Shown in pieces: positions 1-8,351 of a stretch of DNA of 23,412 bases. A program made the position numbers and the translations under genes. Source of the stretch: a candidate division KSB1 bacterium (GTDB lineage Bacteria; Zhuqueibacterota; JdFR-76; DREG01); the NCBI GenBank assembly GCA_022566355.1, contig JADFJB010000072.1, forward strand, positions 1-23,412. Direction: 5' to 3'. Position 1 is the first letter of the stretch, and each line of letters starts with the position of its first letter. Under the pieces are notes generated by a model. It had not been told where the DNA came from. It worked only from the letters and a program-made list of their open reading frames with translations, and searched no databases.

Positions 1-314
1 CCAACTGCTTTTCAACTCCAGTGGTGTCAAAAAAACTGCTTACCCATTTCAACCGTTGCTTTTTCTTTAAATAATTGAGGGATTTGTTTACTGAAATTCT
101 GTATAGCCAGATTGATAACTGTGCATCTCCGCGGAAGGATTGAATTGAGTTATACTTCGATAAAAACATCCTGAGCGATATCCTCCTCATCTTCCTTATT
201 ACGCAAGAAACCATAACAAGTATTGACTACGGAATCTTTAAAGGATTCTACCAATTCCTTGAAGGCCTGGGAGCTGTACTTTTTTATCTCAGCAATGATC
301 TCTTTTTCATTCAT
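1..314 (-). pseudogene. ECF-type RNA polymerase sigma factor, 5' part, frameshifted and cut by the window edge
   Basis: Reading the minus strand from an ATG at 314-312 gives a typical ECF sigma region 2. There is an N-terminal helix (AFKELVESFKDSV), then NTCYGFLRNKEDEEDIAQDVFIEV, shown here only as the parts CYGFLRN and DEEDIAQDVF, the core-polymerase-binding and -10-recognition segment. The frame then hits TAA at 152-150. Restarting one base earlier, with TAT at 154-152, continues the family without a gap: YNSIQSFRGDAQLSIWLYRI and then a basic NYLKKKQR stretch, running off the window at base 1. A single base is therefore missing between 155 and 154. Region 4 would lie outside the window. No anti-sigma gene is visible. 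The cause may be a real pseudogene or a one-base sequence error. The family assignment is firm; whether the gene is dead is not. Confidence 0.8.
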
Positions 315-337
315 TATCAATCTATCGAAGTCGATTT

Positions 338-365
338 ATTTTACCATAAGACAACTTTTTTCCAA
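338..365 (-). promoter_or_regulatory. possible sigma-70-like promoter for the ECF sigma gene
   Basis: On the minus strand, TTGGAA (365-360) and TAAAAT (343-338) are separated by 16 bases, about 25 bases upstream of the ATG at 314. The region is AT-rich, so a chance match is quite possible. Confidence 0.25.
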
Positions 366-523
366 AATACTTGCGGTTGATTGTTCGGACGTTCACATTT
401 ATTATTGTTAACCTTAAATTAATCAACTGAAAAACATCGAATAGTTTTATTGAATAAATGATGAATACTTTTTTTGAAAAATTGTTTGTGATTTAGGTTC
501 AACATTCTTTTTTTAACTTTGTA

Positions 524-552
524 TTGCAAAGTTCTTTATATTTTATTATAAA
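524..552 (+). promoter_or_regulatory. candidate sigma-70-like promoter upstream of the isomerase gene
   Basis: TTGCAA (524-529) and TATAAA (547-552) are separated by exactly 17 bases, which fits housekeeping sigma spacing. A transcript starting near 559-560 would leave a leader of about 40 bases before the ATG at 599. The rest of 315-598 is AT-rich divergent intergenic sequence in which I see no gene or other structure. Confidence 0.4.
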
Positions 553-598
553 TAAGATCATGTAAATGGAAAAAACAATTTTAGTATAACGAAAATAA

Positions 599-1268
599 AT
601 GCATTTTACGAGAGTTAAAATCTGCTGTATCAGTAGTGTTGAAGAAGCGAAACTTGTTATTCGATATGGCGCCTCGGCGCTTGGATTAGTCTCAGAAATG
701 CCAAGCGGACCGGGGGTCATTTCAGAAGAACTCATCGCCGAAATCGCTTCGACAATTCCACCCGGGGTAAGTTCTTTCCTGTTAACCAGTAAACAAGAAA
801 TTGATGCCATCATCCATCAACAAAAACGATGCGGTGTAAACACGATTCAACTCTGTGACCGCTTAATCGCAGGCTCACACCGTGAACTTCGTTCTGCAAT
901 GCCTGGGCGTTATGATCGTTCAAGTCATTCATGTCACAGGAGAAGTGACACTCTCAGAGGCCAAAGAGATTGCACCTCATGTCGACGCCATTTTACTCGA
1001 TTCGGGTAATCAATCCGTTCCAGTGAAGGAGTTGGGGGGAACCGGACGAACCCATGATTGGCAAATTAGTCGTCAAATTTGCGATTCTGTTCGGGTACCT
1101 GTTTTTCTCGCTGGTGGGCTCAATCCTGGCAATGTGAAAGAAGCCATTCATCAAGTCAACCCATATGGCGTTGACCTTTGTTCCGGCGTTCGGACGAATG
1201 GCAAACTGGATGAAAGCAAATTGCACGCTTTCTTTAAGGCGGTTAGATCAAGAGACAACTTGGAATGA
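599..1268 (+). pseudogene. trpF: phosphoribosylanthranilate isomerase-like TIM-barrel protein, frameshifted
   Basis: The sequence reads as one TrpF-family protein in two frames. Frame 1 runs from ATG 599 (FTRVKICCISSVEEAKL) to about base 907. Frame 2 continues from 909 (GVMIVQVIHVTGE) to TGA at 1266-1268. Joining them gives about 223 residues, normal for the family. Removing the single C at 908 restores LRSAMPG-VMIVQVIHVTGE. TrpF converts phosphoribosylanthranilate to CdRP in tryptophan synthesis. The expected catalytic Cys (C9 in KIC) and the Asp of the ILLDSG segment are both present, as are the phosphate-binding FLAGGLNPGNV and GVDLCSGVRT segments. No other trp genes are nearby, and this KICC-type subgroup often stands alone, so its true substrate could differ. 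It is either a recent pseudogene or a one-base sequence error. The ATG at 599 has no clear Shine-Dalgarno site. Confidence 0.8.
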
Positions 1269-1322
1269 AAATAATAAATCGAATAATTATCAGAGCGATT
1301 AACTCATCTTGTAAATATTTAT

Positions 1323-1328
1323 AAGGAG
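1323..1328 (+). promoter_or_regulatory. ribosome binding site deciding the peptidase start
   Basis: AAGGAG lies five bases before the ATG at 1334. The in-frame GTG at 1331 would be too close, so ATG 1334 is the preferred start. Confidence 0.7.
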
Positions 1329-1333
1329 TTGTG

Positions 1334-3541
1334 ATGCGTAATAAATTCTTATTCTGTTTCATAATCACTTCTGTTCTTTTACCAACGGCTCATACCCAAA
1401 CAAAACAAGAGATTACGGTAGAGTGGATTTACAGCGACGAAAGTAGAGAAATTACTACTATCCCAAGATTTTTATGGTTAAAAAATAATACAGCAATTAT
1501 TCAAGACTTAAGAAAACCAAGTGAGAAACGAACTTTTGAGATCTTAAATCCTAAATCTGGTAAACGTTCACCCGCCGTTAACCTAAAAAAAGCATTGGCC
1601 AGTTTGAATTCTTTTCGCGAGGAGAATCCTGCCAATTCATTAAGCTGGCCACTTTCTTTTGATCAAAATGGGAAAAGTGCGGTTTATTTATTTGATGGAG
1701 ATATTTTTCTACTAAATCTTCAAGACTCGCAATTTAAACAAGTAACGAAAACTGACCAATCTGAAAGTTCTGTAAATTTTTCACCCAACGGCAAATTGCT
1801 CTCTTTTGTCCGGAGCAATGATCTCTATGTTTATGATATCAAAAATAGGACAGAACAACGTTTAACCTCAGACGGATCCGAGACATTATTGAATGGAACC
1901 CTCTCCTGGGTTTACTGGGAGGAGATTTTTGGTCGTCGCGATATTGGTTATTGGTGGTCTGGAGACTCCAAAGCCATCGCTTACTTGCAATCCGATGAAT
2001 CAAATGTGTCTGTCATGCATTATGTCCATTATGAGCCTGCTGTTCCCAGGGTGATTAAACAACGTTACCCCAAAGCCGGCACGGAAAATCCAATCGTTCG
2101 AGTTGGAATTGCTGAAATAGGTAAGGGAAAAACAACCTGGGCGAATTTAGATGGAAAGAATTTCGAATATGTTGCTCGAGTGGAGTGGCTACCCGACCAC
2201 AAACGGTTAGCCGTCCAAACCATGAATCGTGCTCAAACTGAACTTGACTTGTATTTTGTCGATCGCGCAAATGGAAAAATAAAACATATCATGACAGAAA
2301 AGGATGAAGGTTGGGTTAATATCAATGACGATTTTTATTTTATGGACGATGGCAAAAGTTTCATTTGGCAGTCTGAACGCGATGGCTATGCACATCTTTA
2401 CCGATTTTCAATGGACGGTGAATTGATTAATCAAATTACCAAAGGAGAATGGGCTTTGCGCTCTTCGGGAGGTGTCTTTTGGCTGCGGCAGTCGGTTGTA
2501 GCTATCGATGAAAAAAGAGGGTGGGTTTATTTTACCGCTCTGAAAAAATCCTCGATCGAACGTCATCTTTATCGCATCAAGCTAAATGGTAAAAAACTGG
2601 AACGTTTATCCAAAGCAGACGGAACACACAGAATTCATTTTAGCCCAAACGCTGAATATTATTTCGACTCTTTTTCCGATATTCATTCTCCTCCATCATT
2701 GTCTCTTTACAAAAATAATGGTTCATTAAAACTAGCTCTGGCGGAACCTCGAAAAGAATTAGTCGAATCTCTGGAATTTCAATATCCGGAGTTATTTACG
2801 ATCCCAACTGCCGATGGATTTCAAATGCCGGCAGAAATATTAAAACCAAATAACTTTGATCCGAATCAAAAATATCCAATCATTTTCCATATCTATGCAG
2901 GGCCTTCGGCGCCTACGGTGTTCAATTCCTGGAACACAGCTAGATATTTCGACCAGATCCTGTTGCGTAAAGGCTATTTGGTAGTGCGTTTTGATCATCC
3001 TGCGTCAACGGCAATCAGCAAAAAACTTGAAAATCGTGTGCTTAAAATGATGTCAGGACCGATTGAGCTAAAGGATATTATTGATGGCGTGAAATGGTTA
3101 AAATCACAGCCTTATGTGGATGCAGAGCGATTCGGAATTTGGGGATGGAGCGGTGGTGGTAGTTTCACGTTGAATGCAATGACAAACTCTTCTGAATTCA
3201 AAGCTGGAATTTCGGTAGCTCCGGTGACAGATTGGAAATATTATGATACCAAATGGACGGAGTTTGCCATGAAAAGACCACAAGATAATCCGGATGGCTA
3301 TGCCAAAACCTCCTTCGTCAAAAGTGCGAAGAACCTACATGGCCGGCTATTACTAGTCCATGGCACATACGACGATAACGTTCATCCACAGAATTCCTGG
3401 CGGTTTATCGAAGAACTCATCCAGTCAAATATTCAGTTTGATATGATGTTCTATCCCATGCGAAAGCATGGAATCTCTGATCGTCCGGCCCGTATACACT
3501 TATTCACTAAGATGTTGGAATTCTGGAATGAAAATTTGTAA
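1334..3541 (+). CDS. dipeptidyl peptidase IV-type S9 serine peptidase, secreted
   Basis: This 735-residue protein has a cleavable signal peptide (MRNKFLFCFIITSVLLPTAHT), so it should act in the periplasm or outside. Residues about 30-480 form the beta-propeller domain, including the WVYWEEIF motif with E196-E197. This pair matches the double Glu of DPP4 that binds the substrate's free amino terminus. The C-terminal alpha/beta-hydrolase domain carries a full triad: nucleophile S606 in GWSGGG, the Asp of the DD pair 680-681 in HGTYDDNVH, and H712 in MRKHG. Family knowledge predicts removal of N-terminal X-Pro or X-Ala dipeptides from peptides. The length matches bacterial DPP IV. The GWSGGG motif replaces the more common GWSYGG. 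The gene appears to be a single unit, not functionally linked to its neighbours. The reading frame is intact. Confidence 0.92.
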   Translation: MRNKFLFCFIITSVLLPTAHTQTKQEITVEWIYSDESREITTIPRFLWLKNNTAIIQDLRKPSEKRTFEILNPKSGKRSPAVNLKKALASLNSFREENPANSLSWPLSFDQNGKSAVYLFDGDIFLLNLQDSQFKQVTKTDQSESSVNFSPNGKLLSFVRSNDLYVYDIKNRTEQRLTSDGSETLLNGTLSWVYWEEIFGRRDIGYWWSGDSKAIAYLQSDESNVSVMHYVHYEPAVPRVIKQRYPKAGTENPIVRVGIAEIGKGKTTWANLDGKNFEYVARVEWLPDHKRLAVQTMNRAQTELDLYFVDRANGKIKHIMTEKDEGWVNINDDFYFMDDGKSFIWQSERDGYAHLYRFSMDGELINQITKGEWALRSSGGVFWLRQSVVAIDEKRGWVYFTALKKSSIERHLYRIKLNGKKLERLSKADGTHRIHFSPNAEYYFDSFSDIHSPPSLSLYKNNGSLKLALAEPRKELVESLEFQYPELFTIPTADGFQMPAEILKPNNFDPNQKYPIIFHIYAGPSAPTVFNSWNTARYFDQILLRKGYLVVRFDHPASTAISKKLENRVLKMMSGPIELKDIIDGVKWLKSQPYVDAERFGIWGWSGGGSFTLNAMTNSSEFKAGISVAPVTDWKYYDTKWTEFAMKRPQDNPDGYAKTSFVKSAKNLHGRLLLVHGTYDDNVHPQNSWRFIEELIQSNIQFDMMFYPMRKHGISDRPARIHLFTKMLEFWNENL

Positions 3542-3603
3542 TCTATCTACTTTAATTATTAAGCTGTTGCAACTTTTTTAACCAAACGCTTGTCCATTGA
3601 TTG

Positions 3604-3792
3604 AAATGATGTAACTATTCAGCCTCGAAGTCTCTAAAACTCAAAGAATAAAACTATGAGCGAATATATTCCAAGTAATAAAGAAGAATTAATAGCAGAA
3701 AAAATGTAGATGCAGCTTAAAACATGCATAAAAAATTAATATTATGAACTTGGAGCCTTTGCGTCTTTGTGGCTGAATTGTTACAAAATGAT
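3604..3792. repeat. MITE-like element with terminal inverted repeats and possible target duplication
   Basis: Most of the gap between the peptidase and ABC ATPase genes is one structured element. The left arm 3610-3646 and right arm 3749-3785 are 37-base imperfect inverted repeats. The outermost part pairs TGTAACTATTCAGCC with GGCTGAATTGTTACA, with one mismatch. AAATGAT occurs just outside both ends (3604-3610 and 3786-3792), like a target-site duplication with a one-base offset. Between the arms lies a short relic of a coding gene. The right-arm wording (CCTTTGCGTCTTTGTGG) resembles dispersed intergenic repeats I associate with GxxExxY genes; that link is from memory. Confidence 0.6.
3656..3738 (+). 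pseudogene. probable N-terminal relic of a GxxExxY-family gene
   Basis: ATG at 3656 opens a 17-codon reading frame with the residues EELIAEKM, ended by TAG at 3707. Inserting one base after codon 17 continues as VDAA, stop, NMHKKL. This resembles the family opening ELI..KIVDAAFKVHKxLG. The remainder, including the GxxExxY motif itself, is absent and the terminal repeat of the surrounding element follows immediately. The piece is too short for certainty. The identification rests on recalled family sequence. Confidence 0.45.
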
Positions 3793-3865
3793 TAAAAATA
3801 AATTCAATTCCCGAAAAAATGTTATAGATCATGTAACATAGATAGAACATACCAGTAAACAATCC

Positions 3866-4780
3866 ATGCATATAAAAATTCGAAACTTAAATAAAGAATA
3901 TCCAGGCGGTGTATTTGCACTACAAAATGTAAATCTGGATATCTCCACCGGCATGTTTGGTTTATTGGGTCCCAACGGTGCTGGAAAAAGTACCTTAATG
4001 AAAATCCTGGCAACACTTGAAAAGCCTTCTTCAGGAGATGTCTCAATTAATGGTGACAACGTGCTGACTCATCGGCGTGAAATCCGTGCCAAACTTGGCT
4101 ACCTGCCGCAATTTTTTGGCGCTTATCCACAAATGACCGGAATGGAATTTTTAACCTACATTGCAAAGTTGAGTTGCATTTCATCTAAAGAAACTAAAAA
4201 CTGGGTGCAAAAGACACTTGCTCAAGTTGCATTGAGCGACGTTCGTGATCGAAAAGTTAAAACATACTCAGGTGGAATGTTACGACGTTTAGGTATAGCA
4301 CAGGCATTGGTTGGGAATCCGCAGTTACTCATCGTCGATGAGCCCACTACCGGTTTGGATCCTGAGGAAAGAATTCGTTTTCGCAATTTGCTTGCCGAGA
4401 TTAGCAGCGATAAAATCATTATTCTCAGTACGCACATCGTTGGAGATATATCCAGCACCTGTGAAGATATTGCATTGCTTTCTCTTGGTAAAGTTGTGTT
4501 TAACGGTCGGCCTGAAGAATTAATCAATAAAGCAGTGGGTAAGGTTTGGCAAGTCACTTGTAATGAAGAAGATTTTGGAGTTATTTCTTCACAAATGCAT
4601 GTAATTTCTACCATACCCGTTAAGAACCAGCTTCTTCTTCGTGTCGTGGGTGATCCATCGAACGGATTTAATATGGAAGAACTGCCACCCAATCTTGAGG
4701 ATGCTTATATGTATTTCATGGAATTTGTGATCGGTGAATATGTCGAGGATGAAGAGAGCAATGGAGAAGATCAAGCGTAA
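3866..4780 (+). CDS. ABC transporter ATP-binding protein
   Basis: This 304-residue protein is a complete ABC-2-type nucleotide-binding domain. Walker A is GPNGAGKS (35-42, K41), the Q-loop sits in GYLPQFFG, the signature is YSGGM (S135), Walker B is LLIVDEP (D158, catalytic E159) and the H-loop His is H190 in STHIV. The C-terminal third ends with a PNLEDAY motif and an acidic tail. The same LEDAY motif closes the ATPase domain of the RND fusion downstream, so the two are paralogues. It most likely energises the permease encoded at 5032, although 251 bases with two inverted repeats lie between them. The substrate cannot be predicted from sequence. ATG 3866 has only a weak Shine-Dalgarno region. 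Confidence 0.93.
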   Translation: MHIKIRNLNKEYPGGVFALQNVNLDISTGMFGLLGPNGAGKSTLMKILATLEKPSSGDVSINGDNVLTHRREIRAKLGYLPQFFGAYPQMTGMEFLTYIAKLSCISSKETKNWVQKTLAQVALSDVRDRKVKTYSGGMLRRLGIAQALVGNPQLLIVDEPTTGLDPEERIRFRNLLAEISSDKIIILSTHIVGDISSTCEDIALLSLGKVVFNGRPEELINKAVGKVWQVTCNEEDFGVISSQMHVISTIPVKNQLLLRVVGDPSNGFNMEELPPNLEDAYMYFMEFVIGEYVEDEESNGEDQA

Positions 4781-4784
4781 ATCA

Positions 4785-4880
4785 AAAAACCGACTTTCTG
4801 GAAAATTCACGATTTTACATGATGGAAGAATATAAAGATTGATAATATATTAAACTATACTCAAAAGAAAGTCGGTTTTT
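4785..4880 (+). terminator. 15-bp perfect inverted repeat just after the ATPase stop codon
   Basis: AAAAACCGACTTTCT (4785-4799) pairs perfectly with AGAAAGTCGGTTTTT (4866-4880). The right arm ends in five T residues, and the left arm starts four bases after the stop codon. This has the form of a bidirectional terminator or 3' stabiliser, but the 66-base loop is much longer than usual. The structure is certain; the function is inferred. Confidence 0.45.
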
Positions 4881-4892
4881 GTGGTTTCATCG

Positions 4893-5006
4893 ATGAGTTC
4901 ATTCTAAAAAGGTGGGATACCGATTCCATCGCTCTCATAAGTATTTGTTTTTATGTATCATTTTTTTTTAGAAAAGCGATTGAATCGGTTTTTAGAGTAG
5001 ACTCAT
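4893..5006 (+). repeat. long two-segment imperfect inverted repeat in the leader of the permease gene
   Basis: The outer arms 4893-4910 and 4989-5006 match at 15 of 18 positions. The inner arms 4919-4933 (ACCGATTCCATCGCT) and 4975-4989 match at 14 of 15. The left side has an eight-base bulge and the AT-rich loop is about 41 bases. The structure ends 25 bases before the TTG start at 5032. It could be a leader RNA hairpin controlling permease expression, or a small degenerate mobile repeat. Confidence 0.55.
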
Positions 5007-5031
5007 TGATTAAAAAAGGAAATTTTACTTT

Positions 5032-8000
5032 TTGAATTCATTAAGATATATTCTTACCATAGCAGCAAATGAACGATTGATGCTATACAGAACCGCCAAG
5101 TTCTGGGTATTAGGTGGCCTCGGCATTATTTTCATGATCTTTTTTCTAGTGATGGTTACCCTGGTAACATTTTTGGATAATAATCCCCCAGGCGAATTTC
5201 TTCTCGACGGAACAGATTCCTATTTGGCCCTGTTTTTCTTTAGTTTTATACAAATCATTTTGATTGTCTTCGTCGCGGTCGATTTTAGAAAGTTGGAAGA
5301 AAAATGGCGATTAGATGAAGTTATGTTTTCCAAACCTATGACCACTGCAAATTGGGTTCTGGGAAAATATTTTGGCGTTGTCTCTTCAATTCTTTATCTC
5401 AACTTATTTTTAATCTTTTTAGCAATTGTTGCTCGGACTATTAAGTATTTTGCTCTTGGAGCCAGTTTTAATATATTGCCTTTCATTACGTATTTCCTGG
5501 TGGTGACCTTTCCTTCAATCCTTTTTATGGTCGCCCTTGTTTTCTTCCTTGTTAGTCTGGTTCGGATTCCTGCTGTGGCAATGTTACTGTCACTAGGTTA
5601 TGTTGCCGGCATTCTTTTTTATTTCCAGGATAAATTTTATGGGATGTTTGATTATGGTTGTTTTTTAGCACAAATTTTTTACAGTGATTTAATTGGCTTT
5701 GGCAACCTTGAACCTATATTGTGGCAACGATTATTTTTCATCACAATCACAATCGTACTGCTGGCTTTTACCATTCTCCTTTATCCAAGACTAAGGCAAT
5801 CCAATTTTTCTTTTCGACTAACTCTCGCGTCATCAGTATTGTTTTCTTTATTGGCCTTTAGTGTCGGAAATAAAATCGTAAACCAACACCAGGCCATAGA
5901 AGAAAAACGATTAGCAGATTATGAATATCAAAGCCAATGGATATCTGAACCAACCTGTAAAGTCAGGCATTATGATTTTGATATAATCCATGGCGATAAA
6001 ACGACACCTCTGCAAGTTAACTTAAAAATGGTCATCACGAATCCAAATTATAAATTATTGCGGCGGTTAGTCTTTGCTTTAAATGGAAATTTAAAAGTAA
6101 GCAAAGTGAATTGGCACGACGGGGAAGAAATCAATTTTATACAGAAACACCAACTACTTGAACTCGATTTACAAAACAAACCATTACTCTCAAGCCAAAC
6201 GGATACAATCGAGGTGCAATATTCTGGTAATGTTGATGGCGATCAATTTATGCTGGATCGAATTCAAAATGAAAAAGGCATCCTCGATAAAAGTAATGGC
6301 CCCTGGAGACAGCCCAATATTTCTGCCTGGGTTGATGAGAAATTCGCAGTTCTTCCGGCAGAAAGCGGATGGTACCCTACACCCGGAGCTGCTGCCGGGT
6401 ATCCATTTGATGCACCTAAAGACAAAAATTTTGCAACAGCTATAATCAGGGTTGAAACCGATCCACATCTAAGAACTATTTCCCAGGGTATCATTGCGGT
6501 TGATACTACAAATCACGGGAAAAGACAAACTACTTTTCTGGTGGAAGATCCGTTACCTGGTTATTCACTTCATATTGGAAATTACCAGGTTTTATCTCAC
6601 CAATTCCAGCAAACCAAATTAGAGTTTTATTATTATAAAAATCACCTGCTGGATTTTGAGGAATTCGAGGATGTTGCTGATACTTGCTTGGATGCTATTG
6701 AACGAATGTTGGAAATTTTTGAGGAAGTTTCAGGTATTCCCTATCCCTATCCTCGATTGGCTATTGTCGAAGTACCTTTGCATCTACAAGTATATATTAA
6801 TCGCTTCGGTCTCAACAATATTCTAATTCAACCTGGTATCATCATGCTAAGTGAAGTAAACTTGGCAAGTAAAAGAATTGGTGTAGAGATTAAAAGAAAA
6901 ACAAAAAGAGCCAGGAAAGATGGGCAAGACGATTCACCAACCAAGGTAAAGAGAGACGTATTTATTGATTTGGTTTTAGAAACATTTATTCCCCAGAGCT
7001 CGTGGCGTACGGAGGGAAGCATTCGCTCTCCTATGAAAAACTACTTACATTTCGGCATAGACATTAAGGACCCGATACTTGCCAGAGCCCTTGATCTGCA
7101 ATTGTACGAGGAAGCAGATCGCCGAATCAATGATGCATTTTATCCTGATAGGTATTTCTTATCTCTTAGTGCAAATGATCGCATGCGCAATTTTGATGGT
7201 GAAAGGGCGATCAAAAGGAAATATGATCTCGAAATCGATTCGTTAATTACGGCGTTATTGCAAAAGCCACTTTCGCAATTTTCACCTGAAATTGACGGCA
7301 AGCTATTTCGAGCAGCAGTTGATTTTAAAGCTCCACCGGTTTTGCAAATGCTACAAGCTAAAACAGACGAGGATATTTATTATCAAGCTTTACAAAAACT
7401 AGTAGAACAATACCGCTATCAACCTGTTACGCGGGAAGATTTTATAGATATTTTGCAGGAAACCAGTAACCAGGATATTAAAGGATTTTTCGATCAGTGG
7501 TTTGAGCAAACATCCTTACCAGGTTACCGCATAACCCGAGCTGATGCTGAAAAAATTGATTCCGGACAAATGAAAATATCCTACCAGGTGACAACCAGAG
7601 TACAAAACGGCGAACGAGGAGACGGATTTGTTCGTTTGGTTTGCTACACGAAAAATGACAAAATCCGACGCAACATCCAGCTTGGAAGCTTCCAGGAGAA
7701 GGAGTTGAAATTTATTGTCCCTGATGAGCCACAAAGAATTTCTGTAATTCCTTATTTTTCCAGAAATCGCGGCAGTATTCAAAAGCAAATTACTATTGCT
7801 TCCCGAATTTCACGAAAATCGCCAATTGACACATCCTATGTTGTATCATCATTAGAAGATGCTGGATCGATTATCATCGATGACAGAGATGATGGTTTCT
7901 TTACACCAACCAGCGCTGAGAAGAAGTATTTTCGCCCACCCTCGAAGGGCAAAAGTTGGTGGTCGTGGACATCACCAATCGCATATGGAAAATATTATTT

Positions 8001-8328
8001 TGGTTTGCATGCAAAACGTGGAGGCAGTGGTCAATATCCTGCTCGCTGGGAAATGCAGCCCCCAAGGAGTGGTGATTATGAGTTGAGCTTTTTTGTTAAA
8101 ATGGGATCAACATGGTGGCGTCGAAATATTAGTCGAAAATTTCAAGTTGCCGTAACCTGCGCTGACGGCACATTTCCAATTGATTTTCAGCCGGAAGATA
8201 CAGTAGAAGGCTGGTTTCCTTTGGGAAGATATCGACTCGTCGAGGGAGAACCTGCGGTTGTCGAGCTTTCGGATAAAGGCAACGGATATATTATAGCGGA
8301 TGCAATCCGCTGGGAATTTATTGAATGA
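5032..8328 (+). CDS. ABC-2 permease fused to an M1-peptidase-like domain and a golvesin-like C-terminal domain
   Basis: This protein has 1098 residues. Residues 1-285 contain about seven hydrophobic segments of an ABC-2 permease; the conserved loop DEVMFSKPMTTANWVLGKY lies near 94-112. Residues about 290-830 resemble the extracytoplasmic M1 aminopeptidase-like region found in some bacterial ABC permeases (helix 544-570, then SGIPYPYPRLAIVEVP). The zinc motif HEXXH is absent: no His-Glu pair occurs anywhere, so this region is probably non-catalytic. Residues about 945-1098 look like a golvesin/xanthan-lyase C-terminal domain (IIIDDRDDGFF at the start, GWFPLGRY, and IIADAIRWE at the end). The TTG start is chosen because AAAAAAGGA lies 11 bases upstream and the next ATG (5080) would trim the first amphipathic segment. 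Its partner should be the ATPase at 3866. The role of the large outer domain is unknown. Confidence 0.85.
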   Translation: MNSLRYILTIAANERLMLYRTAKFWVLGGLGIIFMIFFLVMVTLVTFLDNNPPGEFLLDGTDSYLALFFFSFIQIILIVFVAVDFRKLEEKWRLDEVMFSKPMTTANWVLGKYFGVVSSILYLNLFLIFLAIVARTIKYFALGASFNILPFITYFLVVTFPSILFMVALVFFLVSLVRIPAVAMLLSLGYVAGILFYFQDKFYGMFDYGCFLAQIFYSDLIGFGNLEPILWQRLFFITITIVLLAFTILLYPRLRQSNFSFRLTLASSVLFSLLAFSVGNKIVNQHQAIEEKRLADYEYQSQWISEPTCKVRHYDFDIIHGDKTTPLQVNLKMVITNPNYKLLRRLVFALNGNLKVSKVNWHDGEEINFIQKHQLLELDLQNKPLLSSQTDTIEVQYSGNVDGDQFMLDRIQNEKGILDKSNGPWRQPNISAWVDEKFAVLPAESGWYPTPGAAAGYPFDAPKDKNFATAIIRVETDPHLRTISQGIIAVDTTNHGKRQTTFLVEDPLPGYSLHIGNYQVLSHQFQQTKLEFYYYKNHLLDFEEFEDVADTCLDAIERMLEIFEEVSGIPYPYPRLAIVEVPLHLQVYINRFGLNNILIQPGIIMLSEVNLASKRIGVEIKRKTKRARKDGQDDSPTKVKRDVFIDLVLETFIPQSSWRTEGSIRSPMKNYLHFGIDIKDPILARALDLQLYEEADRRINDAFYPDRYFLSLSANDRMRNFDGERAIKRKYDLEIDSLITALLQKPLSQFSPEIDGKLFRAAVDFKAPPVLQMLQAKTDEDIYYQALQKLVEQYRYQPVTREDFIDILQETSNQDIKGFFDQWFEQTSLPGYRITRADAEKIDSGQMKISYQVTTRVQNGERGDGFVRLVCYTKNDKIRRNIQLGSFQEKELKFIVPDEPQRISVIPYFSRNRGSIQKQITIASRISRKSPIDTSYVVSSLEDAGSIIIDDRDDGFFTPTSAEKKYFRPPSKGKSWWSWTSPIAYGKYYFGLHAKRGGSGQYPARWEMQPPRSGDYELSFFVKMGSTWWRRNISRKFQVAVTCADGTFPIDFQPEDTVEGWFPLGRYRLVEGEPAVVELSDKGNGYIIADAIRWEFIE

Positions 8329-8340
8329 GCAAAAAACGAG

Positions 8341-8345
8341 GGAGG
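8341..8345 (+). promoter_or_regulatory. ribosome binding site deciding the TolC start
   Basis: GGAGG lies six bases before ATG 8352, which directly begins a signal peptide. An in-frame ATG at 8325, overlapping the upstream stop codon, would place nine charged residues before it and lacks such a site. Confidence 0.75.
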
Positions 8346-8351
8346 TCAAGA

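Noticed and set aside
4222-4692. 156-codon open frame on the minus strand
   Set aside because: It lies wholly antisense to the ABC ATPase, whose frame has all catalytic motifs; the minus-strand product has no recognisable motif.
5032-8328. Active M1 aminopeptidase
   Set aside because: No HEXXH and no His-Glu pair anywhere in the protein, so only a peptidase-like fold is claimed.
8325-8351. TolC start at the ATG overlapping the upstream stop
   Set aside because: The ribosome site GGAGG at 8341-8345 and the signal peptide both point to ATG 8352.
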